49,085 nt of DNA from the NCBI GenBank assembly GCA_903886275.1, contig CAISLN010000027.1:1-49085 (forward strand), read 5' to 3'. Below, one piece after another: positions 15,144 through 23,309 of the stretch (positions within the stretch are counted from its first letter, which is position 1; each line of letters opens with the position of its first letter). The notes beneath the pieces were generated by a model. It saw only the letters and a program-made list of their open reading frames with translations. It was not told where the DNA came from and made no database searches. This DNA comes from an uncultured beta proteobacterium. Its GTDB lineage: Bacteria > Pseudomonadota > Gammaproteobacteria > Burkholderiales > Burkholderiaceae_C. A program made the translations under genes and the position numbers.

Positions 15144-15797
15144 TTAATACTCGACCGGAACGGGGTCCAGTGAGCGCCAAATATACCAAGTCGCGACGCT
15201 GCAGTACGGAGCCCAGGCCGCAGCCACCTCGCGCGCATCGCTGCGACTGACCACATCGCCCGAAAAATAGCTCTGGCTGATGCCCGTGATCAGACCCGGA
15301 TCATCCAGCGGCAAGACATTGGGCCGCAGCATATGAAAGATCAAAAACATCTCGGCGGTCCAGCGGCCTATGCCACGTATGGCCACCAGCTCTTCGATGA
15401 TTTCATCGTCGGGCATGCTGGCCCAGTCCTTGACGTGCAGGGCGCCATTGTCAAAGTGCAGCGCCAGGTCCACCAGGTACTCCACCTTGCGTGCACTCAG
15501 ACCCGCCGCGCGCATATCGTCCACCTTCAGGCGCAGCACATTGGCCGGGGTGATCTGGCGCGGCAACAGGGCAAACCGGTCCCAGACCTTTTGCGCCGAG
15601 GGCACGGAGATTTGCTGGCCGACAATGCTGCGCGCCAGAGTGACAAAGGCATCGCCCCGGGTTTGCAGGCAGGCATCGCCAAACTGGGGGATCAGCTTGC
15701 GCATCACCCGGTCCTTCTTGATAAGGTACTTGCAGGCCTCTTCCCAGTACACCGGGGTCACAGGCTCAATGTCCGCCAACTTGGCCACAGCCATCAT
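15144..15797 (-). CDS. DNA-3-methyladenine glycosylase II (AlkA-like, HhH-GPD)
   Basis: A 217-residue protein. It has SIVGQQIS near residue 60, the helix-hairpin-helix [16 protein letters not shown], and the following LPLDDPGL with the catalytic Asp, as in the HhH-GPD superfamily. The size fits the short 3-methyladenine glycosylase group rather than full E. coli AlkA (about 280), which has an extra N-terminal domain. It removes alkylated purines from DNA to start base-excision repair. The start overlaps the end of cysS (ATGATG over TGA), so the two are coupled. A second in-frame ATG lies one codon inside. Confidence 0.9.
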   Translation of the reverse strand: MMAVAKLADIEPVTPVYWEEACKYLIKKDRVMRKLIPQFGDACLQTRGDAFVTLARSIVGQQISVPSAQKVWDRFALLPRQITPANVLRLKVDDMRAAGLSARKVEYLVDLALHFDNGALHVKDWASMPDDEIIEELVAIRGIGRWTAEMFLIFHMLRPNVLPLDDPGLITGISQSYFSGDVVSRSDAREVAAAWAPYCSVATWYIWRSLDPVPVEY

Positions 15798-17188
15798 TGC
15801 GCCACTTCCCAGGTGGTGCCGGTGGCACTGTCCTTGAGCACAATGCCCTCCTCCAACAGTTGCTTGCGAATGCCATCGGCGCGGGCAAAGTCCTTTGCTG
15901 CCTTGGCGGCGGCGCGCTCGGCAATCAGCGCCGCAATGCGGTCTTGCGATACCGCAGCACCGGCCTGCAAATAGCTTTGGGGCAGCTGCTGCAACAGACC
16001 CAGGCAGTCACCCAGACCCTTGAGCAGGGTCGCCAACTCAGCAGACTTGTTGCGGTTGATTTCAGAGGCCAGGTCAAACAGCACGGCAATCGCCTCGGGC
16101 GTGCCGAAGTCCTCGTCCATGGCGGCCTTGAAGCGCAGCGCATAGGCATTGTTCCAATCCAGCGCCTGCGCGCTATGGGCTGGTGCCAGGTCGAGCGCCG
16201 TGTACAGGCGCTTGAGGCCGCTGCGCGCATCGTCGAGGTGGGCGTCGCTGTAGTTCAGGGCGGTGCGGTAATGGGTGCGCAACAAAAAGAAGCGCAGGGT
16301 TTCGGGCTCGTATTGGGCCAGCACTTCGCGGATGGTGAAGAAGTTGCCCAGGCTCTTGGACATCTTCTCGTTGTCCACGCGCACAAAACCGTTGTGCACC
16401 CAGAAGCGCGCCAGCGGCTTGCCGCTCGCGCCTTCGCTCTGGGCGATTTCGTTTTCGTGGTGCGGGAACTGCAGATCAGCGCCGCCGCCATGGATGTCAA
16501 AACTTTCACCCAGCGTGGCGCAACTCATGGCCGAGCATTCGATATGCCAGCCCGGACGCCCCACCCCAAACGGATGACCCAGCGCCTGCGCATCCCACTT
16601 GGCGTCAGGCGGTTCGGTCGGCTTGGCGGCCTTCCACAGCACAAAGTCCAGCGGGTCTTCCTTGCCGTCCTGCACCGCCACGCGCTCACCAGCGCGCAAC
16701 TCATCAAGCGACTTGCCGGACAGCTTGCCGTAGCCGGGAAATTTACGCACCGAATAATTCACGTCACCTGAGCTGGCCTGGTAGGCCAGACCCTTGGCCT
16801 GCAACTGGGCAATCAGGTTCAGCATCTGCGGCACGTATGCGGTGGCACGCGGTTCAATGGTCGGGCGTTCAATCCCCAAGGCATCAATGTCTTGGTGCAT
16901 GGCCAACACCATTTCATCCGTGAGGGCACGGATGGCAATGCTGCGGTCCAACGCGCGCTGAATGATCTTGTCGTCAATGTCGGTGATGTTGCGCACGTAG
17001 GTAACGCGGTAGCCGCTGCATTTGAGCCAGCGCTGCACCACATCGAAGGCCATCATCATGCGGGCGTGGCCAATGTGGCAGAAGTCATATATGGTCATGC
17101 CGCATACGTACATGCGTACATGGCCAGGTTCAATGGGAGAAAAAGACTCCAGGGTACGACTTAACGTGTTGTGAATGCGCAAACTCAT
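15794..17188 (-). CDS. cysS: Cysteinyl-tRNA synthetase
   Basis: 464 residues from ATG 17188; an upstream in-frame start at 17272 would add 28 residues with no match to the family, so it was not used. The N-terminus [18 protein letters not shown] and [19 protein letters not shown] carry the HIGH motif and a zinc cysteine. Other zinc ligands are the Cys in HIECSAMSC and the His residues of [12 protein letters not shown]. The KMSKS motif reads [11 protein letters not shown]. It charges tRNA-Cys. It heads the leftward run (cysS, alkA-like, accA, tilS, lysC). The 193 bases upstream to the divergent TPR gene at 17382 should hold both promoters; I see a TATAAA but no clear -35. Confidence 0.97.
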   Translation of the reverse strand: MSLRIHNTLSRTLESFSPIEPGHVRMYVCGMTIYDFCHIGHARMMMAFDVVQRWLKCSGYRVTYVRNITDIDDKIIQRALDRSIAIRALTDEMVLAMHQDIDALGIERPTIEPRATAYVPQMLNLIAQLQAKGLAYQASSGDVNYSVRKFPGYGKLSGKSLDELRAGERVAVQDGKEDPLDFVLWKAAKPTEPPDAKWDAQALGHPFGVGRPGWHIECSAMSCATLGESFDIHGGGADLQFPHHENEIAQSEGASGKPLARFWVHNGFVRVDNEKMSKSLGNFFTIREVLAQYEPETLRFFLLRTHYRTALNYSDAHLDDARSGLKRLYTALDLAPAHSAQALDWNNAYALRFKAAMDEDFGTPEAIAVLFDLASEINRNKSAELATLLKGLGDCLGLLQQLPQSYLQAGAAVSQDRIAALIAERAAAKAAKDFARADGIRKQLLEEGIVLKDSATGTTWEVAQ

Positions 17189-17381
17189 AGGGATCGGTGG
17201 TCGGGCTGACCTTGGTGCTTTGGCGGCGTGGTTTTGGGTTTGATTGTTTCGAAAACAAAGCGGAAATTGCATGGAGCGCCTGTTTCAATGTGCTCAGATA
17301 CAATCTGATCCCAGTATAAAGCGCCACCCGGAAAAAGGCCCTGATCCACAGGCCATTTGGCACAAATGAACGCGAGGTTGT

Positions 17382-18467
17382 ATGAAGCAAGTGATTTCCC
17401 AATTTATGTTGTCTTGGCGGCAGATTGCCATCGTTGCGCTGCTGAGCTGCTCTTCGGCACAAGCCGACGAGTACGCCGATGTATCCCAATTGGTGCGCGC
17501 CGGCAAGTCCTCCGAAGCCCTGAACCGGGCCGACCAATATTTGGCGACTCAGCCCAAAGACCCGCAAATGCGCTTCATCAAGGGCGTGATCCTGCGCGAT
17601 ACCGGCAAGACCAATGAAGCCATTGCGACCTTCACCAAGCTGACCGAAGACTACCCCGAGCTGCCCGAGCCTTACAACAACCTAGCCGTGCTGTACGCTG
17701 GCCAGAGTCAGTTTGACAAGGCCCGTAACGCGTTGGAAATGGCCATCAGGACCAACCCCAGCTACTCGACGGCACACGAAAACCTGGGCGACATCTATGC
17801 CAAGCTGGCGAGCCAAGCCTACAACAAGGCCCTGCAATTGGATAACACCAACCAGGCTGTCCCCCCAAAATTGGCGCTGATCCGCGAGATATTCAGCACC
17901 AGCCTTGCCAAGGCGCCGCGCCCTGCAGCGACTGCAACAGGCAACACGACTGCGCCGACAACCGTCGCCAGCGCCAAACCACCAGCATCCGTGGCACCCA
18001 CGCCCTTGCCAACACCGCCTGTGGCAGCACCTGCGCCCAAACCGGTTGTCACTGCGCCTGTAGTACCAACTCCGGCACCAACACCACCCGTGGTGTCGCC
18101 ACCCACCGCTACAACGGCTGACGGTGCTGCAGTCGCCAACGTCGAGGCTGCCGTTGCTGCTTGGGCACGCGCCTGGTCGGCCCGCGACGTGAAGGCCTAT
18201 CTGGCATCCTATGGCAAAGACTTTGACACGCCAGGCTCTATGAGCCGAAAGGCCTGGGAAGAAGAACGCCAACAGCGCATCGCCAGCAAGGCCAGCATCA
18301 CGGTGAAGGTCGACAAACTCAGCGTGAGCATCAATGGCACGCACGCCGTTGCCAAGTTTCTGCAGGACTACAAAGCGGGCGGACTGGCAGTGTCTAGTCA
18401 CAAGACGCTGGACTTCACCAAGGTCGGCGACCATTGGCAAATTGTCAAAGAGACCGTGGGCAATTGA
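17382..18467 (+). CDS. Secreted TPR protein with C-terminal NTF2-like domain
   Basis: A 361-residue protein from ATG 17382 with a GAGGTT site. An N-terminal signal segment ends near AQADEY. Residues 30-170 hold TPR repeats (SSEALNRADQYLATQPKDP, NEAIATFTKLTEDYPELPEP, FDKARNALEMAIRTNPSY). A Pro/Ala/Thr-rich linker of about 70 residues follows. The end, from about residue 245, is an NTF2/SnoaL-like domain starting AAVAAWARAWSARDVKAYLA and closing LDFTKVGDHWQIVKE. A closely similar C-terminal domain occurs in the next gene. It probably acts in the periplasm as a scaffold for the cell-wall enzyme encoded beside it. Function is inferred from domains and neighbour. Confidence 0.85.
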   Translation: MKQVISQFMLSWRQIAIVALLSCSSAQADEYADVSQLVRAGKSSEALNRADQYLATQPKDPQMRFIKGVILRDTGKTNEAIATFTKLTEDYPELPEPYNNLAVLYAGQSQFDKARNALEMAIRTNPSYSTAHENLGDIYAKLASQAYNKALQLDNTNQAVPPKLALIREIFSTSLAKAPRPAATATGNTTAPTTVASAKPPASVAPTPLPTPPVAAPAPKPVVTAPVVPTPAPTPPVVSPPTATTADGAAVANVEAAVAAWARAWSARDVKAYLASYGKDFDTPGSMSRKAWEEERQQRIASKASITVKVDKLSVSINGTHAVAKFLQDYKAGGLAVSSHKTLDFTKVGDHWQIVKETVGN

Positions 18468-18518
18468 TCGCGCAGCGTGACCCCTCGCACCGACCCCGTG
18501 TACGGGTTTAAGCAGGCC

Positions 18519-19754
18519 ATGCCGCGTAGCGCAACCCTGCCGTGGCTGACCCTCGCACTGCTGTTGACTCTGCAGACGCACGGCTTCGCAAAGGTTAACC
18601 CTTCCGCTGCCCGTGTAAACGCAACAGTGCCACCTACAGCGGCAGAAAACGGGATGGCCGAAGCCCGACTGCTGGAGGTCTACCACCTGATGGCCAATGG
18701 CCGTGGCCGCGAGGCGCTGGCGCTGGCCGCCGGCGTGGTGCGAGACCATCCCAACTTCCAACTGGCCCAACTCGTGTACGGCGACTTGCTGGCAGCTCGC
18801 ATACGTCCGGTGCGCACGCTGGGTGACGTTCCAGCAGAGCTGGCAACTGCCGGTGCCAATGCACTGGGAGAGTTGCGTGAAGAATCGCAAAAACGCGTTC
18901 GCTCACTGCGCGAACCACCCCGCGCCGGGACCATCCCGTCCCAGTTCCTGGAAATCCCCCAAAAAACACGCCATGCCATTGCCGTAGATGCCTCACGCTC
19001 CCGGTTGTACCTGTTTGAAAACCGGCCTACCGGCCTGGTGCTGATTGCCGACTACTACACCTCTGTCGGAAAGGCAGGCGTATCCAAGACACAGCAGGGC
19101 GATCAGAGAACGCCGCTGGGCGTGTACTACATCACCAGCAACGTCAACCCGCGCTCGCTCACGGATTTCTACGGCCCCGGCGCACTGCCCATCAACTACC
19201 CGAACATGCTGGATGCCAAGCGGGGCAAGACCGGTAGCGGCATCTGGCTGCATGGCACCCCACGCGAGCAGTTTTCCCGGCCGCCACAGGCCTCGGATGG
19301 CTGCCTGGTGATGGCCAATCCTGACCTTGTGCACATCATTCAGACCGTCGAAGTGGGCAGTACACCGGTGGTCATCGCACCACAGTTGCAATGGGTAGAC
19401 CCGCACAGCGCCAAGACCGAAAGCAAGCCCTTTGACGAGACCCTGCAAGCCTGGCGCACGGCCAAGGTGGCTGGCAACCTCGACCGGGTCATGTCGTTTT
19501 ACACGCAGGACTTCAACAGCTATGGCAAGACACTGGCGCAATGGTCCGGTGTGCTGCGCGGTGAGCTGGCGCGTGCACAAGGGCACGACATCGAACTCAA
19601 GGATGTGTCGATGCTGCGCTGGACCGACAGCGCAGACACCATGGTGGTGACATTCGGTGAAGTCCTTCTGGGCCAACGCACAGGTTGGACCAAGCGACAA
19701 TACTGGACCCGGCAAAGTGGCCAGTGGAAGATATTTTTTGAAGGAACGCTTTAA
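18519..19754 (+). CDS. L,D-transpeptidase (YkuD) with C-terminal NTF2-like domain
   Basis: 411 residues from ATG 18519; a GTG at 18477 would add 14. The signal segment is PWLTLALLLTLQTHGFA. A helical TPR-like part (residues 40-110) leads to the YkuD domain, with HAIAVDASRSRLYLFENR, TPLGVYYITS, and the active-site set IWLHGT and SDGCLVM (Cys near residue 262). The last 110 residues form an NTF2/SnoaL-like domain (LQAWRTAKVAGNLDRVMSFY). YkuD enzymes cross-link peptidoglycan or attach proteins to it by L,D-transpeptidation. The gene follows the TPR protein at a gap of about 50 bases and its stop overlaps the next ATG, so the group is probably one operon. Confidence 0.88.
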   Translation: MPRSATLPWLTLALLLTLQTHGFAKVNPSAARVNATVPPTAAENGMAEARLLEVYHLMANGRGREALALAAGVVRDHPNFQLAQLVYGDLLAARIRPVRTLGDVPAELATAGANALGELREESQKRVRSLREPPRAGTIPSQFLEIPQKTRHAIAVDASRSRLYLFENRPTGLVLIADYYTSVGKAGVSKTQQGDQRTPLGVYYITSNVNPRSLTDFYGPGALPINYPNMLDAKRGKTGSGIWLHGTPREQFSRPPQASDGCLVMANPDLVHIIQTVEVGSTPVVIAPQLQWVDPHSAKTESKPFDETLQAWRTAKVAGNLDRVMSFYTQDFNSYGKTLAQWSGVLRGELARAQGHDIELKDVSMLRWTDSADTMVVTFGEVLLGQRTGWTKRQYWTRQSGQWKIFFEGTL

Positions 19755-20317
19755 TGCTCACAACAATTTCCCGCCGCCTGGCGATCGGATTGGCTGCGGC
19801 GCTGGTGATCAGCACAACCGCCCTCGCCCAAGCGACGAACCAAGTTAAGTTCCAAACCAGCCTGGGCGACTTTGCGGTCGAGGTCTATCCGGACAAGGCA
19901 CCCAAGACCGTAGAAAACTTTCTGCAGTATGTGAAAGACAAGCAGTACAACGGCACCCTCTTTCACCGTGTCATCCCTGGCTTCATGGTGCAAGGGGGTG
20001 GTTACACACAAACCATGGCTGAGAAGCCGACCCGTGAGCCGATTCCCTTGGAAGCCAAAAATGGCCTTAAAAACGACCGCGGCACCATTGCCATGGCTCG
20101 CACCAGCAACCCTAATTCGGCCACGGCCCAGTTCTTTGTCAATGTAGTGGACAACAACAACTTGAACGCACCTTCGCCCGATGGCCATGGTTACGCCGTC
20201 TTCGGCAAGGTCATCGCGGGCATGGAAACCATAGACAAGATCCGCGCGGTTCCGACCGGACGCCAGGATGTGCCCGTCACCCCCATTCTTATCAACTCCG
20301 CCACATTGGTGAAATAA
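19754..20317 (+). CDS. ppiA: Exported cyclophilin-type peptidyl-prolyl isomerase
   Basis: A 187-residue protein with a signal peptide ending near ALAQA, followed by the cyclophilin core: [38 protein letters not shown], and TAQFFVNVVDNNNLN. The catalytic Arg and Phe of [10 protein letters not shown] are present. It speeds proline isomerisation in the periplasm. Its ATG overlaps the stop of the L,D-transpeptidase gene, and ppiB follows three bases after its stop. This adjacent exported/cytoplasmic pair is common in betaproteobacteria. Confidence 0.95.
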   Translation: MLTTISRRLAIGLAAALVISTTALAQATNQVKFQTSLGDFAVEVYPDKAPKTVENFLQYVKDKQYNGTLFHRVIPGFMVQGGGYTQTMAEKPTREPIPLEAKNGLKNDRGTIAMARTSNPNSATAQFFVNVVDNNNLNAPSPDGHGYAVFGKVIAGMETIDKIRAVPTGRQDVPVTPILINSATLVK

Positions 20318-20320
20318 ATC

Positions 20321-20827
20321 ATGAGCAATCCAAAAGTAGAACTCCACGTTACCGGCTACGGTGTCATCACCCTGGAGCTCGACCAGGAAAAAGCCCCCAA
20401 GTCGGTGGCCAACTACCTGTCCTACGTGGCCAAGGGCCATTACGACAACACGATTTTTCACCGTGTCATTCCCGGTTTCATGGTCCAGGGCGGCGGCATG
20501 GAACCCGGCATGGTTCAAAAACCCTGCGACGCCCCGATTGAGAATGAAGCCAACAACGGCTTGAAAAACGCCAACTACACGGTGGCCATGGCGCGCACCG
20601 GCGAGCCGCATTCGGCCACCGCGCAGTTCTTCATCAACGTGTCGGACAATGGCTTTTTGAACCACAGTTCGCCTTCGGCCCAAGGCTGGGGTTATGCCGT
20701 GTTTGGCAAGGTCGTGGGTGGTGCTGATGTGGTGGACAAGATCAAGGCCGTCAAGACTGCGCGCAAGGGCCACCACGACGATGTCCCGGTGACAGACGTG
20801 GTCCTCGAAAAGGCCGTTCTGGTCTAA
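20321..20827 (+). CDS. ppiB: Cytoplasmic cyclophilin peptidyl-prolyl isomerase
   Basis: A 168-residue protein without a signal peptide: [58 protein letters not shown] and [18 protein letters not shown]. It closely resembles the exported protein before it, so the two probably arose by duplication. It isomerises prolyl bonds in the cytoplasm. lpxH follows ten bases after its stop. Confidence 0.96.
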   Translation: MSNPKVELHVTGYGVITLELDQEKAPKSVANYLSYVAKGHYDNTIFHRVIPGFMVQGGGMEPGMVQKPCDAPIENEANNGLKNANYTVAMARTGEPHSATAQFFINVSDNGFLNHSSPSAQGWGYAVFGKVVGGADVVDKIKAVKTARKGHHDDVPVTDVVLEKAVLV

Positions 20828-20837
20828 CCAGTAGCCC

Positions 20838-21629
20838 ATGGGGATGGAACTCCAAGCCCCATCCTCATGGCAGTGTGCGGACTTCATTTCCGACCTGCAC
20901 CTGCAAGCGACAGACCGACCAACCTTTGCCGCTTGGGCCGCGTATATGCGCGCCACCACGGCCGATGCCGTGTTTATCTTGGGAGACCTGTTCGAAGTGT
21001 GGGTCGGTGACGATGCCACACAGGTGGAAGGCTCTTTCGAGGCCGAATGCGTCACGGTGTTGCGCCAGGCGGGCGAGCGACTGGCGCTCTTCATCATGCA
21101 AGGCAACCGCGACTTTCTCATGGGTGCGCAACTGATGCAGACATGCAAGGCCGTCGCCCTGCCCGACCCCACGGTACTGGAATTTGCCGGACAACGTTGG
21201 CTGCTCAGCCACGGTGATGCGCTGTGTGTGGACGATCTGGATTACCAGCAGTTCCGCCAACAGGTACGCAGCCCTGCCTGGCAACAGGCCTTCTTAGTCA
21301 AACCCTTGGCTGAACGCCAGTCCATCGCTTTGGGCATTCGCCAAGCCAGCGCTTCGCGCAAGCAGGGCGGCAGCGGTTACGCTGATGTGGACAGGGACGC
21401 GGCGCTGGCGTTACTGACACAGGCCGGCGCCTCGCATCTGGTGCATGGGCACACACACAAACCCGCGCAGCATCCATTGGGCGAGGGCTGCATGCGCACC
21501 GTGTTGAGTGACTGGGACCTCAACACCAAGCCGATCCGGGCCGAGGTGTTGCGGATCATGGCAGGAGGTGGCGCAGCAGCCACCCCGTGCCGCATTCCTG
21601 CCACGCTTATTGCCAGACTTGGGGGTTGA
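20838..21629 (+). CDS. lpxH: UDP-2,3-diacylglucosamine hydrolase
   Basis: A 263-residue calcineurin-like phosphoesterase: FISDLHL near residue 18, ILGDLFEVWVGDDA, GNRDFLMG, LSHGDALC and HLVHGHTHKP provide the metal-binding Asp, His and Asn residues of LpxH. It removes UMP to give lipid X in lipid A synthesis, at the inner membrane face. ATG 20838 was chosen; an ATG at 20844 is an equal alternative. The last 23 bases overlap the 3' end of the convergent GAF/HD-GYP gene. The C-terminal tail after EVLRIMAGG is likely dispensable. Confidence 0.95.
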   Translation: MGMELQAPSSWQCADFISDLHLQATDRPTFAAWAAYMRATTADAVFILGDLFEVWVGDDATQVEGSFEAECVTVLRQAGERLALFIMQGNRDFLMGAQLMQTCKAVALPDPTVLEFAGQRWLLSHGDALCVDDLDYQQFRQQVRSPAWQQAFLVKPLAERQSIALGIRQASASRKQGGSGYADVDRDAALALLTQAGASHLVHGHTHKPAQHPLGEGCMRTVLSDWDLNTKPIRAEVLRIMAGGGAAATPCRIPATLIARLGG

Positions 21630-23226
21630 CCTCGTCGATCTGCCAGGGGTCCAGGAACTGTTCGGCGTAGCGCAGATAAACGCGTTTATTTACAAACACA
21701 TCGAACAGGTCCGGGTCGATGTGGCCGTTGCAACGAAACCTGTGCATGATTCCCATGGCCTGTGAAAGCTTCATGCCCTTTTTATAGGGTCGATCGCTAG
21801 CGGTCAGCGCCTCGAAAATATCGGCAATGCCCATCAAACGCGCGGGTATCGACATCTGCTCGCGTGTCAGCCCCTTCGGGTAACCTGTTCCATCCATACG
21901 CTCATGATGACCACCGGCGTACTCAGGCACCTTTTTCAGATGCGTGGGCCAGGGCAACTCTTCCAGCATTTTGATGGTGGCAACGATGTGGTAATTGATG
22001 GTCTCGCGTTCGGCCGCTGTCAGCGTGCCTGCAGGGATAGTGAGGTTCTCCATCTCATCGGCGCTTAAAAAATCCGCCGCTACGCCCGCCACGTTGCGCC
22101 ACCCATTGCTCCTGCCAATATCGCGTACGCGCTGCAAATCGGCTTCGCTCATGGACTCGGCACCATGGTTCGTGGCGCGCAAAAAAGTGCGGTCATCGTC
22201 CAGCGCATCCAAGCCGGCGCGGCACCGCGCCCAAACCCCTGCCTCGGCCGCCACATCGCAGACATCGCGCAGCGCCAACTGGGCGCGCAGAGCGGCGATT
22301 TCTCGGTCGCGCTTGAGCACCTCAAAGCGTGTGTCAATCAAATCGATACGGTCGCACAGAGTCTGCAACTTGGTAGCCTTGTCCACCACATGCACCGGCG
22401 TGGTGACCTTGCCGCAATCGTGCAACAGTCCGGCGATCTTGAGCTCGTAACGATCCCGGTCATCCATGGTGAATGCGGCTAACGGACCCTGTAGGGTGGA
22501 GTTCACCGCTTCTGCCAACATCATGGTCAACGCCGGCACGCGCTGACAATGGCCACCGGTGTAATGGGACTTTTCGTCAATCGCCAAATTGATCAGGTTG
22601 ACGAAGGACTCAAACAATTGCTCCAACTGGATCGTCAGATTGCGATTGGTGATGGCAATGGCGGCCTGGGAGGCCAACGACTCAGCCAAACTCTGGTCGG
22701 TGCCGGAAAAAGAAACCACCTTGCCACTTCCTGGCTGGATCGCATTGATCAGCTGCAACACGCCCAGTACCTCGCCTTCATGGTCGGTCAGCGGCACGGA
22801 AAGAAAAGACTGTGAGCGGTAGCCGGTGCGGGCATCGAAATGCTGTGTACCGGAGAAGTCAAAGTTGGCTTCGTTATAGGCATCAGCAATATTCACCGTC
22901 TGCTTGTGCAAGGCCGAATAGGCTGCAACCAGGGAGTCGTTGTTGCCGCCGACCTCGGTAAACAACGGCAAGTCCGGGAAGTTGATGGGATTGCCAGAGC
23001 TGCCACCCATTTGCGCATGCAAGGAGTCCGTGCGCAAGATCTCAAAGCGCAAAAACCTCCCGTCATCAGACATGCGGTACAGCGTGCCGCCGTCCGCGTG
23101 GGTAATGGATTTGGCGGCAATCACAATGCTTTCGAGTAAGCGCGTGATGTCACGCTCGCGCGACAAGGCTGTCCCTATCGAATTGAGTTGCTCCAGCCGA
23201 CGCAAAAGGTCATCTACTGAATCCAC
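21607..23226 (-). CDS. GAF and HD-GYP domain protein, probable c-di-GMP phosphodiesterase
   Basis: 539 residues from GTG 23226, which has a good GGAGG site four bases upstream; a GTG at 23283 would add 19 residues. A GAF domain spans about residues 20-165. The HD-GYP part has HYTGGHCQRVPALT, then LLHDCGKVTTPVHVV with the HD pair, and near the end GGHHERMDGTGYPKGLT, the HHExxDGxGYP signature. A segment of about 90 residues is inserted between the HD and GYP halves. Active HD-GYP proteins hydrolyse cyclic di-GMP, and both metal ligands and the GYP motif are kept here. The GAF domain probably senses a small ligand. The gene is convergent with lpxH and overlaps it by 23 bases. Confidence 0.92.
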   Translation of the reverse strand: MDSVDDLLRRLEQLNSIGTALSRERDITRLLESIVIAAKSITHADGGTLYRMSDDGRFLRFEILRTDSLHAQMGGSSGNPINFPDLPLFTEVGGNNDSLVAAYSALHKQTVNIADAYNEANFDFSGTQHFDARTGYRSQSFLSVPLTDHEGEVLGVLQLINAIQPGSGKVVSFSGTDQSLAESLASQAAIAITNRNLTIQLEQLFESFVNLINLAIDEKSHYTGGHCQRVPALTMMLAEAVNSTLQGPLAAFTMDDRDRYELKIAGLLHDCGKVTTPVHVVDKATKLQTLCDRIDLIDTRFEVLKRDREIAALRAQLALRDVCDVAAEAGVWARCRAGLDALDDDRTFLRATNHGAESMSEADLQRVRDIGRSNGWRNVAGVAADFLSADEMENLTIPAGTLTAAERETINYHIVATIKMLEELPWPTHLKKVPEYAGGHHERMDGTGYPKGLTREQMSIPARLMGIADIFEALTASDRPYKKGMKLSQAMGIMHRFRCNGHIDPDLFDVFVNKRVYLRYAEQFLDPWQIDEVNPQVWQ

Positions 23227-23309
23227 AAAACCTCCGTGGCCTACCAAGACTGCGCCATGGTAGGCCGCACGGCTGCATTCCACAACCGACGGCGACTCCA
23301 GGGTTGGCC

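Noticed and set aside
13940..15250. Rightward 436-codon frame opposite tilS and accA
   Set aside because: The minus strand carries complete, conserved enzymes; the plus frame has no family pattern and is a codon-bias shadow.
19751..21172. Leftward 473-codon frame opposite both cyclophilins and lpxH
   Set aside because: It spans three genes with conserved motifs on the other strand, which rules out a real gene of this form.
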